From: Lachnospiraceae bacterium UBA1759
GTDB taxonomy: Bacteria; Bacillota; Clostridia; Lachnospirales; Lachnospiraceae
Assembly (NCBI GenBank): GCA_002315555.1
Contig: DCHF01000029.1
Coordinates: forward strand, 28,669-92,668
Direction of reading: 5' to 3'
DNA: 64,000 bases
The notes under the pieces were generated by a model. The model was not told where the DNA came from, searched no databases, and was given only the letters and a program-made list of their open reading frames with translations. The position numbers were made by a program, and so were the translations under genes. Positions within the stretch are counted from its first letter, which is position 1. The number at the start of each line of letters is the position of its first letter. Of this stretch, positions 51,504-59,583 are shown one piece after another.

Positions 51504-52492
51504 CAGTACATTCCGGCTAACATCGTGCGCACGTAGTCACCCACGCCGCCCCAAAGCACCTGTTCCGCCTGCGAGATCCCGCCCGGGATCACCGGATGAC
51601 CGGGAATAATGATGGGTTCTGTCTTCCGGTACATGAATTCATCCATTCGTTCTGCCCAGCGCAAAAATTCCTGCACCTTACACTGTGACACCGCATCGTC
51701 GCGCGAAGGCACATACACCTTCTGCATGATCGGGAGGAACGTCTCCAGATACCGATGGTCCATTCCGAGCTCCATGATCACCAGATCATACCCCTGCTCC
51801 GCGACCAGATCGTTCAGCATGTGCCGAACCTGGACCGGGTCGGTCTTGTACAGATCCTCCGGAAACTCCGAGGGCGGAAGGATCGAAAGCCCATGGAATT
51901 CCTCAATAAACCGGCCGTATCCCTTCGCACCCTCTTTCACGTTCCACACATAAAGAAGATTGGAAAAACCGTAATCTGCCGGTTTCCCGAAGAACACCTC
52001 ATACGCGGTATACGGTTCTAACGAGACATAAAGCACACGACCGCGCTCGCTGAGAAGCTGCCCCAGTGTCACAGAAAAGCTGGTCTTGAACGAACGACCC
52101 ACCGGCGACACCACGCCGATGTACTTTGTCCTCCCCGCCCCGCTCTCCACCGGAACCACTGCCTCTTTTTCTGCCTGCGTCCGCACAATATCCTCCATGA
52201 TCTGCTTAGCAGACTGATACTTATAGACCGCCGGCAATCCATCGATACACCCGTACCCCGGCACATCCGACCAAACGATCGCTCGCCCGGCACCCGCCGT
52301 ATGGACCGTTTCATCATACGCCTGCTTATCCGCCAACAGGAGATCAACTCTCCCTTCCCCGAGCGCTTCGACCAGCGCCTCTTCCGATATAAACGCTTCA
52401 GCATAGTACGGAAACGACTCGTCCTCGTTCATCATCTGCACCAGCCGGCTCGCAAAACTGCTCTCTCTGTCATAAACCGCCAGAACTTCCAT
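51503..52492 (-). CDS. TadZ/CpaE-like pilus localisation protein
   Basis: A 329-residue protein in two halves. Residues 1-125 are a receiver-like domain (VLAVYDRESSFASRLVQMMN), and 126-329 a MinD/ParA-like domain. The P-loop reads VVSPVGRSFKTSFSVTLGQLL without the deviant Walker A glycines and first Lys, although KT remains. VLYVSLEP and DLVIMELGMD are the later ParA-type strands. TadZ proteins place the Tad machine at a pole and often have lost ATPase residues. It is the first gene of the Tad cluster, with a clear promoter and GAAGGAGG. Confidence 0.78.
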   Translation of the reverse strand: MEVLAVYDRESSFASRLVQMMNEDESFPYYAEAFISEEALVEALGEGRVDLLLADKQAYDETVHTAGAGRAIVWSDVPGYGCIDGLPAVYKYQSAKQIMEDIVRTQAEKEAVVPVESGAGRTKYIGVVSPVGRSFKTSFSVTLGQLLSERGRVLYVSLEPYTAYEVFFGKPADYGFSNLLYVWNVKEGAKGYGRFIEEFHGLSILPPSEFPEDLYKTDPVQVRHMLNDLVAEQGYDLVIMELGMDHRYLETFLPIMQKVYVPSRDDAVSQCKVQEFLRWAERMDEFMYRKTEPIIIPGHPVIPGGISQAEQVLWGGVGDYVRTMLAGMY

Positions 52493-52540
52493 CGTACCAT
52501 TCCTCCTTCTGTGTTCCGCCCGTTCACCGAGCGTGCCGTC

Positions 52541-52568
52541 ATTATATCAACCTCGTCCCTTATGTCCA
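52541..52568 (-). promoter_or_regulatory. Promoter of the Tad pilus operon
   Basis: Minus-strand TGGACA (52563-52568), 16-nt spacer, TATAAT (52541-52546), about 50 bp before the tadZ-like start. It diverges from the DUF4358 promoter. Confidence 0.75.
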
Positions 52569-52677
52569 CTCACAAACAGTCCACCTTTTTGTGGTAAAAC
52601 GCGAAAGCCCTTATTTTTCAACGCTTCCGGCATTTCAAAATTATTTTTTCGTCCCCTTTTTTAACCCCCTCACCTAT

Positions 52678-52685
52678 GCTATAAT
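52678..52685 (+). promoter_or_regulatory. Extended -10 promoter of the O-acetylation genes
   Basis: TGCTATAAT-type extended -10 (TATAAT at 52680-52685) 26 bp before the GTG start. The -35 region is only a T-run, so activation by a regulator is possible. Confidence 0.55.
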
Positions 52686-52710
52686 AGGGAGTAAATTGGG
52701 GAGGTATGCC

Positions 52711-53187
52711 GTGAAAAAGATCGTGCTTACAATGGTCCTCTCAGTCCTGGCGCTGGCCGGTCTGATGATCCTTTTTCTATATCAAAAAACCCCGAAGGAC
52801 GTAGCCCTCGGGGATGTGGAGACCTTATTCTTAAATGAATTTTGCATTGACGGAATGGAAAAAGCCGGCGATATGCGCATGAAGCGCGCGTTCGGTCTCA
52901 ATCCTGCGGATTATGAAGAATATCTTTATTATATGCCGGACAATACCATGTCCGTGAATGAGCTTCTGATCGTCAAGCTGCGCGATGAAAGCCAGGCCGA
53001 TAGTGTCCTCGCCGCCATCAATGCACGCCTGGAGACCCAGAAGAAAAACTTTGACGGGTACGGCACGAACCAGACCGACCTTTTAAATCACGCAAGAGTG
53101 CTTTCGGAAGGCCGCTATGTCTGCCTGTTCATATCAGAGGACGTGGATTCCTGGTATGATACCGTCCGAAAGGTATGGAGGGAGTAA
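52711..53187 (+). CDS. DUF4358-like lipoprotein-sized exported protein
   Basis: A 158-residue protein. It starts at GTG 52711 (KKIVLTMVLSVLALAGLMIL), with GGGGAGG upstream; the longer frame is unsupported. One N-terminal membrane helix is followed by an exported alpha/beta domain with YEEYLYYMPDNTMSVNELLI and LRDESQADSVLAAINARLET. This is the DUF4358 pattern, found in Clostridia next to MBOAT and DHHW genes. There is no lipobox Cys, so it is helix-anchored. The next gene starts 3 bp later. Role in O-acetylation is by association only. Confidence 0.75.
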   Translation: MKKIVLTMVLSVLALAGLMILFLYQKTPKDVALGDVETLFLNEFCIDGMEKAGDMRMKRAFGLNPADYEEYLYYMPDNTMSVNELLIVKLRDESQADSVLAAINARLETQKKNFDGYGTNQTDLLNHARVLSEGRYVCLFISEDVDSWYDTVRKVWRE

Positions 53188-53190
53188 GTC

Positions 53191-54573
53191 ATGATATTCA
53201 GCAGTACTTTTTTCCTGTTCCTGTTCCTGCCCGTCACTCTGCTTCTGTACTACATCGTCCCGAAAAAAACAAAGAATTTTATACTTCTTCTGTGCAGCCT
53301 GGTCTTCTACGCCTGGGGCGAGCCGGTCTACGTGCTCCTGATGATCTACAGCATCCTGTTCAATTACGTCATGGGCCGATTGATCGACAGCGAGCCGGCG
53401 CATAAAAAGCTTGTGCTCGTCTTCTCGATCTTCATGAATCTGCTGATTTTGGGCTTCTTTAAGTACTACGGCTTCCTGATGGAGAACATCAACGCCATCA
53501 CCGGACTGAACCTGAAGATCCGCAAGCTCGCGCTGCCCATCGGCATTTCGTTCTACACCTTCCAGGCGTTATCCTACGTGATCGACCTGTATCGCGGCCG
53601 CTTCAAGGTGCAGAAAAATGTGGTGGCTTTTGCGGCGTATATCACGATGTTCCCGCAGCTGATCGCCGGTCCCATCGTCCGGTATGAGGACGTGGCCGCC
53701 CAGATGGAGAACCGCGACCTGAGCCTGACGCGCTTCGGAAAAGGCGCGCTCCGCTTTATTTTCGGCCTTGGAAAGAAGGTCCTTCTGGCTAACCTGATCG
53801 GCAGTCTGTTTGATACCATCCATGCCTCCGGTGCCGATGTTTCCACCGTCACCGCCTGGATCGGCGCCCTTGCCTACACTTTCCAGATCTTCTTCGACTT
53901 CTCCGGTTATTCCGACATGGCCATCGGCCTCGGAGAGATGCTGGGCTTCACCTTCATGGAGAACTTCAACTACCCGTATTTTGCCAAAAACGTGACCGAT
54001 TTCTGGCGCAGATGGCATATCTCCCTGAGCACCTGGTTCCGCGAATATGTGTACATTCCGCTGGGCGGAAACCGTGTGAAGGTGGGCCGTCACATCCTGA
54101 ATCTGCTGATCGTCTGGATGCTGACCGGCCTGTGGCACGGCGCCAGCTGGAACTTCATCCTGTGGGGTCTTTACTACGGATTGCTCCTCATCTGGGAGAA
54201 ATATGTGTGGAGCAAATTGAAGGTTCCGGGCTTTGTGACGCGCTTGTTTACGATCGTTCTGATCATCATCGGCTGGGTCATCTTCTCCTCCGATACGGTT
54301 CCGCAGATCGCCGCGACTCTGGCGTCGATGTTCGGCCACGCAAAGCTCGGTTTCATTGACGGCACCGCGCGCTACTACTTAAGCACCAACTGGAAGCTGC
54401 TGCTTCTGGAACTTGTTTTCAGCATGCCGCTTGTCCGCGTGGTTTACAAAAAATGTACTCAATATGCGGTCACCCGCGTGCTTGTTCTTGTGTTTGCGCT
54501 TGTGCTCCTTTATGTGTGCACAGCCTACCTGGTCACCCAGAACTATAATCCGTTCCTGTACTTCAGATTCTAA
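53191..54573 (+). CDS. MBOAT family O-acyltransferase (AlgI-like)
   Basis: A 460-residue polytopic protein with about eleven helices. It moves acyl groups across the membrane for polysaccharide O-acetylation. MBOAT signatures: LALPIGISFYTFQALSYVID, RFGKGALRFIFGLGKKV, FFDFSGYSDMAIGLGEMLGF, DFWRRWHISLSTWFREYVYI, and MLTGLWHGASWNFILWG with the catalytic His. Its partner DHHW protein follows by 17 bp. Together they form the two-component system known for alginate and other surface glycans; the acceptor polymer is not encoded here. Confidence 0.93.
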   Translation: MIFSSTFFLFLFLPVTLLLYYIVPKKTKNFILLLCSLVFYAWGEPVYVLLMIYSILFNYVMGRLIDSEPAHKKLVLVFSIFMNLLILGFFKYYGFLMENINAITGLNLKIRKLALPIGISFYTFQALSYVIDLYRGRFKVQKNVVAFAAYITMFPQLIAGPIVRYEDVAAQMENRDLSLTRFGKGALRFIFGLGKKVLLANLIGSLFDTIHASGADVSTVTAWIGALAYTFQIFFDFSGYSDMAIGLGEMLGFTFMENFNYPYFAKNVTDFWRRWHISLSTWFREYVYIPLGGNRVKVGRHILNLLIVWMLTGLWHGASWNFILWGLYYGLLLIWEKYVWSKLKVPGFVTRLFTIVLIIIGWVIFSSDTVPQIAATLASMFGHAKLGFIDGTARYYLSTNWKLLLLELVFSMPLVRVVYKKCTQYAVTRVLVLVFALVLLYVCTAYLVTQNYNPFLYFRF

Positions 54574-54590
54574 GAAAGGAGGGTATCACC

Positions 54591-55739
54591 ATGAAATGGA
54601 CGCATCGAATCCTCGGCTTGTTATTTGCCGCTTTTGTACTTCTTTTGACGCTTGTTTTTGTGATCCTTCCGGACAAAACGTACTCCTCCGCGGAGAAGCG
54701 AAATCTGCAGACGCTGCCGGAGTTGAACGCTTCCACCCTGGCCGATGGCAGCTATATGAACGCCCTGGAAGACTACACCGCGGACCAGTTCCCGCTTCGC
54801 GATGACTGGATGCGCGTGAAGACGGCCATCTCCCGCGCGCTGGGAACTCGCGAATCGCAGGGTGTTTATATCATGAAGGACGGCAGTCTGGCGGAGCGCT
54901 TTGACACGCCGGATGCTGAGAATATGCAGGAGACCATCGATGCCATGGCCGCATTCGCCGAACGTTATCCCAACCTCCGCATGAATTTCCTGCTGGTGCC
55001 CACGGCCATCGGCATCTATCCGGAAAATCTGCCCACCGGCGCGCCTACAGACAGCGAGGACGATTACATCGACACGTTCTACAACGCGCTTTCCAAAAAT
55101 ATGAACTGTATCGATGTGCGCGAAACCTTCCAAAATAAGAAAAACGACCTTCAGCTCTACTACCGCACCGACCATCACTGGACCACCGATGCAGCCTATG
55201 AAGCTTACAAGATCGTCTCCAAAACCATGCAATTTGAGCATGAAACCACTTTCACAAGCGGCATCATCTGCAACGATTTCCGCGGTTCCCTGGTTTCCGA
55301 ATCCGGCTTCTCCGTGAAGGTTCCGGATGCTATCACTGCTTATATCCCCAACATGACGGATCGGCCCGATGAAGCACTCTACACCGTCACTTACGCCGAG
55401 GATTCGCGCAAGACCGCGTCCTGCTTTGAAACGGAATATCTCATGTCCGATGATCAGTATCAGGTTTTCTTTGGCAGCAATCATCCGCTGATCCAGATCG
55501 ACACTGCCGTAGTTACAGACCGCAAGCTTCTGGTCGTCAAGGACTCCTATGCCAACTGCTTCGTGCCTTTCCTGACACCGGAATTCGCAAAGATCACAAT
55601 CGTGGATCCGCGTTATTATTACGAAGACATCGACGCCCTGGTGATCTCCGGTGGTTACACCGATGTACTGTTCCTGTATAATGCGGCAACATTGTCTGAA
55701 GACACGTCGCTGAAGACAGTGCTGCAGAATGTACAGTAA
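54591..55739 (+). CDS. DHHW-family (AlgJ/AlgX-like) O-acetylation protein
   Basis: A 382-residue exported protein with an N-terminal membrane helix (LGLLFAAFVLLLTLVFVIL). It contains EKRNLQTLPELN, the motif YYRTDHHWTTDAAYEAY that names the family (catalytic Asp-His), and a late SGNH-like block LLVVKDSYANCFVPFL with the Ser nucleophile. It would transfer the acetyl group from the MBOAT protein to the surface glycan. Ribosome site AAAGGAGG. Confidence 0.88.
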   Translation: MKWTHRILGLLFAAFVLLLTLVFVILPDKTYSSAEKRNLQTLPELNASTLADGSYMNALEDYTADQFPLRDDWMRVKTAISRALGTRESQGVYIMKDGSLAERFDTPDAENMQETIDAMAAFAERYPNLRMNFLLVPTAIGIYPENLPTGAPTDSEDDYIDTFYNALSKNMNCIDVRETFQNKKNDLQLYYRTDHHWTTDAAYEAYKIVSKTMQFEHETTFTSGIICNDFRGSLVSESGFSVKVPDAITAYIPNMTDRPDEALYTVTYAEDSRKTASCFETEYLMSDDQYQVFFGSNHPLIQIDTAVVTDRKLLVVKDSYANCFVPFLTPEFAKITIVDPRYYYEDIDALVISGGYTDVLFLYNAATLSEDTSLKTVLQNVQ

Positions 55740-55761
55740 GATATAAACATGAGGGTCCGAT

Positions 55762-56646
55762 ATGACTTTACAAAATTTATTCTATCTTGAAGCAGTTTTT
55801 GAATACGGAAGCATACTAAAAGCATCAAAGATCCTCAATGTCTCTCAACCTGCCATTACCAAGGGCATCCATGAACTTGAGAAGGAATACAATATCACCT
55901 TACTGACACGCAGCCGCAAAAATGTTCAGTTAACCCCACTGGCACAACAAATTCTTCCTTATATCAGGGCAATTCAGCAGAATACCCAGAGCATCACGGA
56001 GGTTTTGAATGGAGATACTAATGATATTTGCAGTATTGGTATCAATATTGTAGCGGAACGCATCCTCCCTACTATTGCCAAAGAGCTTTCAATAGCTTTT
56101 CCTTCTCAAAAGTTCAAATATATTAATATCAATATGGATAATCTATCTGTCATGCTTCAGCAAGGAACTCTGCGCTTTGCTATTACCGACTGCAATTCAT
56201 CTTTTGATCAATTCTATACTAAATTGATCGGTAATCTTCCCATGCATATCTTTGCAAGCGTAAACGACCCAATCGCAGAACAGCTTACACTGGAAGAATT
56301 ACTGGAACACCCGTTAATCTTACGTGAAAAAGGCAGCAGTAACCGCAGATCCTTGGATGAAGTTATTCAACAGCATAAACTTAGTTATTCACCCTTTATC
56401 GAAAGTTTTGATAATGCTTGTATAGCAGAAATGGTATCACAGGGTTATGGTGTCACCCTGTTGTCAGATGCTCTGATTCCGGCGGAATTCCAGACACGCC
56501 TTAAAAAGATTCAAATTACGGATGTCGAATTTACCAGAAGTTTGTCGCTTTTATACGATAAAAGAATCCCCACTACGGCCTATGATGAGAAACTGATGAA
56601 CCAAATCACCAAAATCATCCGTAAACATATGCCTTTTGAGAGTTAA
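55762..56646 (+). CDS. LysR-family transcriptional regulator
   Basis: A 294-residue regulator. The N-terminal winged helix-turn-helix is FEYGSILKASKILNVSQPAI, followed by HELEKEYNITLLTRSRKNVQ. The C-terminal effector domain runs from about residue 90. It starts 22 bp after the DHHW gene with GAGGGT, so it may be co-transcribed, but its base composition is visibly more AT-rich than the O-acetylation genes. Ligand and targets are unknown. A terminator follows. Confidence 0.92.
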   Translation: MTLQNLFYLEAVFEYGSILKASKILNVSQPAITKGIHELEKEYNITLLTRSRKNVQLTPLAQQILPYIRAIQQNTQSITEVLNGDTNDICSIGINIVAERILPTIAKELSIAFPSQKFKYININMDNLSVMLQQGTLRFAITDCNSSFDQFYTKLIGNLPMHIFASVNDPIAEQLTLEELLEHPLILREKGSSNRRSLDEVIQQHKLSYSPFIESFDNACIAEMVSQGYGVTLLSDALIPAEFQTRLKKIQITDVEFTRSLSLLYDKRIPTTAYDEKLMNQITKIIRKHMPFES

Positions 56647-56659
56647 TTCGAATGAATAA

Positions 56660-56700
56660 GCGGGATGTGGCAATTCACATCCCGCCCATCTATTATTTGC
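56660..56700 (+). terminator. Terminator of the LysR gene
   Basis: Perfect 10-bp stem GCGGGATGTG / CACATCCCGC with a GCAATT loop, followed by CCATCTATTATTT, a weak U-run. Confidence 0.65.
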
Positions 56701-56729
56701 ACCCTTACTTTATTCGCCCTAGTCACAGA

Positions 56730-57194
56730 TTATTTTACTGTAAATTCTGCTGTGACATACTCAGCACTATCGTTTTCCGGAGCAAGCTGTACCACGATAC
56801 GGTAACAACCAGGATCAAGTGCTTCGGTAAAAGCTTCATTAATCCAGTAATCCATCTCTATTTCATCTCCGGGTTCAAGCACATGCATTAACGGCTTAAC
56901 AGTAATTATAGAATCATACTTTACCTCCTGCCAGACATCTTGATACAACATATCAATATAGAACCCTTCTCCCAGTGACAACTTGACAGATGAATTATTA
57001 GAAATTACAACTTTAATCGCTCTCAAATGCTTTGAATCTTGCTCCTTACCGTCAGTAATTACCATTGTAACTTCCTCAGCATTTTTCACCACGCGAGTGG
57101 AGGACAGCTGATGTGATGTCGTCTTAGAATTTCTTTTACATGCACATAAAAACACCGCCAAGATAAGTCCAAAAACAATAAATAACTTTTTCAT
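56730..57194 (-). CDS. Lipoprotein with bacterial Ig-like domain
   Basis: A 154-residue lipoprotein. The lipobox is LAVFLCAC, so Cys18 or nearby is lipidated. The mature part is a single beta-sandwich: VTMVITDGKEQDS, IKVVISNNSSVKLSLGEGFY, VLEPGDEIEMDYWI and CYRIVVQL. The same fold recurs in the ORF at 59107-59565 (for example YGLPFTLEKEIDGRWY and GKYRIVKE). It starts directly before the protease gene's end, 1 bp apart, so it is downstream in the same transcript. Function unknown. Confidence 0.75.
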   Translation of the reverse strand: MKKLFIVFGLILAVFLCACKRNSKTTSHQLSSTRVVKNAEEVTMVITDGKEQDSKHLRAIKVVISNNSSVKLSLGEGFYIDMLYQDVWQEVKYDSIITVKPLMHVLEPGDEIEMDYWINEAFTEALDPGCYRIVVQLAPENDSAEYVTAEFTVK

Positions 57195-57195
57195 C

Positions 57196-58122
57196 TTAAT
57201 ATAACCTTCCGTTCATTGCATTCAAGATATTGTTAACTTTTACAAAGTTAGCATATCCGCCTCCAACACCTTCCAAAATACCAAGTACTGATCTTGAACC
57301 AGCTGTTGAAGATGCCGGTGAAACCAGTGGTGCTCCGCTATCACCAGTTTGTGCTGAAATATTCATGCGAATCAAATTCACCCACGTGACGCCACCCTGG
57401 GTATAAGAGAACGAAGTACTATTCACCGTTCCTCTGGTAATTCCGGTATGTGCGCCATGTTTTTCATAAGTTGAACCAACAACCCCCACAGTAGACGTGC
57501 CCAGTATTTGATATCCACTACTCAGATTTCTGCTCTGCGTGTATCCGCTCGACGGATAACCATTCATACTGACAAACGCTGCATCTAAATCAGCATTGTA
57601 TGCCCTCCAAGTCACCTTTCCAACCGCGGTACCTTGAATTTTCATCACGGTATTCATCGTAGCTGTATGGCCAGCTATTACAAATCCTCTTTCCATCACG
57701 CCTGAGGAGTTTGTCCTATTTGCACAAAAACCAATAGTAGACCAGCCTCCAGTCGATGAATTGACTACGCTATTGTAATAACCTGCTGTTACTGATGCAG
57801 CTTTTTTATAAGTTACATCAATAACATGTATTTCTGTTGCCTTGGAAATCTCGGAAACTATTTTCGACAACTCTAAAAGTCGTCCGAAGGAACACTCGCT
57901 GATTTCAACTGCTACGTTATTATTAATCTCATCAATGTACACCCCAATAGTTGATGTGTATAATTCCGGATTATCGTTAACATATTTGAGAATTTCAGAC
58001 CAGACCTGATCTTTTATCTCCTCTAAATCATTATATGAATACTCTACCTCATCGATTAGTATATCCGCATTTCCAGTTACACTATATATTACATCCTTAA
58101 CTTCCTGATTTGAACTCGTCAC
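57196..58122 (-). CDS. Trypsin-like (S1) serine protease domain, N-terminally broken
   Basis: A 308-residue open frame holding a complete chymotrypsin-fold protease. The triad is intact: His152 in FVIAGHT, Asp180 in NADLDAAFVSM, and Ser262 in AQTGDSGAPLV. This resembles the streptogrisin/alpha-lytic type, with a pro-region (about residues 1-105) before it. The natural protein very probably began at 58320, since the frame continues upstream through YPDYYGGAYIRD, but a TGA at 58186-58188 and a TAG at 58312-58314 interrupt it. A GTG at 58122 is the only start for this piece and has no good ribosome site. No signal peptide is seen. Probably inactive remnant or very weakly expressed. Confidence 0.7.
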   Translation of the reverse strand: MTSSNQEVKDVIYSVTGNADILIDEVEYSYNDLEEIKDQVWSEILKYVNDNPELYTSTIGVYIDEINNNVAVEISECSFGRLLELSKIVSEISKATEIHVIDVTYKKAASVTAGYYNSVVNSSTGGWSTIGFCANRTNSSGVMERGFVIAGHTATMNTVMKIQGTAVGKVTWRAYNADLDAAFVSMNGYPSSGYTQSRNLSSGYQILGTSTVGVVGSTYEKHGAHTGITRGTVNSTSFSYTQGGVTWVNLIRMNISAQTGDSGAPLVSPASSTAGSRSVLGILEGVGGGYANFVKVNNILNAMNGRLY

Positions 58123-58320
58123 TAGAATATGAAACTGTTTATCGCGAATATAGGCACCGCCATAATAATCAGGATATGACTCTCCTCAATAGTATAATAG
58201 TTTCCGAAAATCCTCATTTACAGATTCAGAATATAGCACTTCATCAACGCTGCAAATACCATTGAAGTCTTCAGCCGCTTTCACGCTTAAGTTTGTAAAA
58301 AGTGCAATTTTCTATTCCAT
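58123..58320 (-). pseudogene. 5' part of the S1 protease gene, interrupted by two stops
   Basis: In frame with the protease ORF. The original start is the ATG at 58320 with AGGAGG 8 nt upstream and a near-consensus promoter. It reads ME, stop (TAG), then KIALFTNLSVKAAEDF... to LLYY, stop (TGA), then GESYPDYYGGAYIRDKQ into the protease frame. The promoter and ribosome site look intact, so decay seems recent. A sequencing error could explain one but hardly both stops. Confidence 0.75.
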
Positions 58321-58369
58321 TTCCTTACCTCCTCATTTCCAAATGTACATCACATCCTCTATTAATGTA

Positions 58370-58398
58370 ATCATATCAACCCTAATCTGTCCCGTCAA
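58370..58398 (-). promoter_or_regulatory. Promoter of the protease-lipoprotein genes
   Basis: Minus-strand TTGACG (58393-58398), 17-nt spacer, TATGAT (58370-58375), about 50 bp before the original protease ATG. Confidence 0.78.
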
Positions 58399-58802
58399 AA
58401 GAATAAAAGTTGCTTTTTGTGCTTATATATAACCAAATGTTATATATTGATTAGGTTTCTGTTATACATTAAACACTCTTCCTGCTGGAATTCTTTGTGA
58501 AAGTCTTTATCTTTATTTTCACAGCAGTCACTATTTTTCACATAGGCTCCATTGGCGGTGACTAAAAGCACTGGTAATCTAGTTATCGGTCTCGATTCTA
58601 AAAAGTTGACGATATGACTCAATTATCCGCGGACTTTCACTCCGGTGATTATGTCTGTATTCAAGCTTATGGCACAGAGGATTCCGCCCCTATCAGGTGG
58701 CTATGCTCTACGATTGAAAAAATCAGTGCAGAGAAAGCCCCATCACTTATAGTGAGATTAAAAAATACTGGAAGACTCCGAGAAAAATGCATTTCGGTAA
58801 TA

Positions 58803-58835
58803 GAAAAGGAACTGTCTCCCGACAGTTTCTTTTCT
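58803..58835 (-). terminator. Terminator of the split lipoprotein gene
   Basis: Stem AACTGTC-TCCC-GACAGTT (58810-58827), flanked by A/T-rich arms that extend it, with CCTTTTCTA on the minus strand. Confidence 0.72.
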
Positions 58836-58863
58836 TTACACTATTTCATTCTTCACTATTCCT

Positions 58864-59091
58864 TCATTCTGCATAAAGCTGAACGTAAGAATCCCCCTTC
58901 TTGATATACAGGTAGCCATCGCTCGTATCATCATACGGTCTCACTCCACGATATACGATCGTCCCTACTTCAAGTGCAGACGCATATAATTCTTCTGCCG
59001 GCCACTCATCTGAAACCGTGGCAACAACCGCCCCAACCTCTTCATATTTCAAGCTTCGCGTACCATCCATTGGATTAGCATATCTCTCCAC
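58864..59091 (-). CDS. C-terminal fragment of the split lipoprotein
   Basis: A 75-residue frame. Its core VGAVVATVSDEWPAEELYAS...GTIVYRG...GYLYIKKGDSYVQL repeats the pattern of the first fragment (IGEVASVDNSDWPDEELEGT...YVRIKKNEWYQF). It is in the same frame as the ORF before it, separated only by a TGA at 59107-59109 and five codons. No ribosome site is seen before the GTG at 59091. Best read as the last domain of one gene broken by stops, less likely as an independent small protein. Confidence 0.5.
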   Translation of the reverse strand: MERYANPMDGTRSLKYEEVGAVVATVSDEWPAEELYASALEVGTIVYRGVRPYDDTSDGYLYIKKGDSYVQLYAE

Positions 59092-59106
59092 TTCAATGCG
59101 TTTATA

Positions 59107-59565
59107 TCACCTTATTTCAAACTCCGCCGCCAATTCTTCCTTCACGATCCTGTATTTTCCGGCTTCCAAATCACCATACATCGTCAGATCCGCGTAAGTT
59201 TCCGCACATCCTCCCGGTTCCAGCACACTTGCTGCCAGTGTAAAGCCCCAATTTGACAATGCCACAGGAAGCCGATACCATCTGCCGTCAATTTCCTTTT
59301 CAAGCGTAAACGGTAAACCGTAAAGGTATTCCTCTTTCGATTCATTCTTCAGCTGAAGTTTCACAAGTTTGTCTGCAATCGACAGTACTTCCATGGATAT
59401 TTCACCCGTTGAATCACTGATTTCCTCGCCAAGCGCATAATATCCAATGTCATATTTTCCGAGGAGTGCCGCGTTGAGCATACCGCTGCCTCTGGGAATG
59501 CATGTCATATTATCTTCAGGGACACCTTCAAATACCGTTGCAAGATCATATTCCCCCGCGTACAT
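59107..59565 (-). CDS. Middle fragment of the split lipoprotein, Ig-like domain
   Basis: A 152-residue frame starting GEYDLATVFEG. Residues 60-152 form the Ig-like sandwich seen in the lipoprotein at 56730-57194 (YGLPFTLEKEIDGRWYRLPV, VLEPGGCAETYADLTMYG, GKYRIVKEELAAEFEI). It has no signal peptide. It is in the same frame as the lipoprotein fragment before it: that one ends ...TYSDGK-TGA, and the frame goes on LSKDGSMYAGEYD. A TGG-to-TGA change would restore a normal TYSDGKW-type junction. Confidence 0.58.
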   Translation of the reverse strand: MYAGEYDLATVFEGVPEDNMTCIPRGSGMLNAALLGKYDIGYYALGEEISDSTGEISMEVLSIADKLVKLQLKNESKEEYLYGLPFTLEKEIDGRWYRLPVALSNWGFTLAASVLEPGGCAETYADLTMYGDLEAGKYRIVKEELAAEFEIR

Positions 59566-59583
59566 TGAGCCGTCTTTTGACAG

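Larger units (their letters stand above)
58321..58863. other. AT-rich intergenic region without a supported gene
   Basis: Holds the protease promoter and a terminator. Short frames exist on both strands: minus 58440-58622, with an ITRLPVLLVTANGAYVK stretch, and plus 58614-58904. Neither has a ribosome site or a recognisable domain, and they look like remnants of older coding sequence. Confidence 0.5.

Noticed and set aside
58614..58904. Plus-strand 96-codon frame
   Set aside because: No ribosome site or recognised domain; it reads through a terminator hairpin and over the end of the opposite gene.
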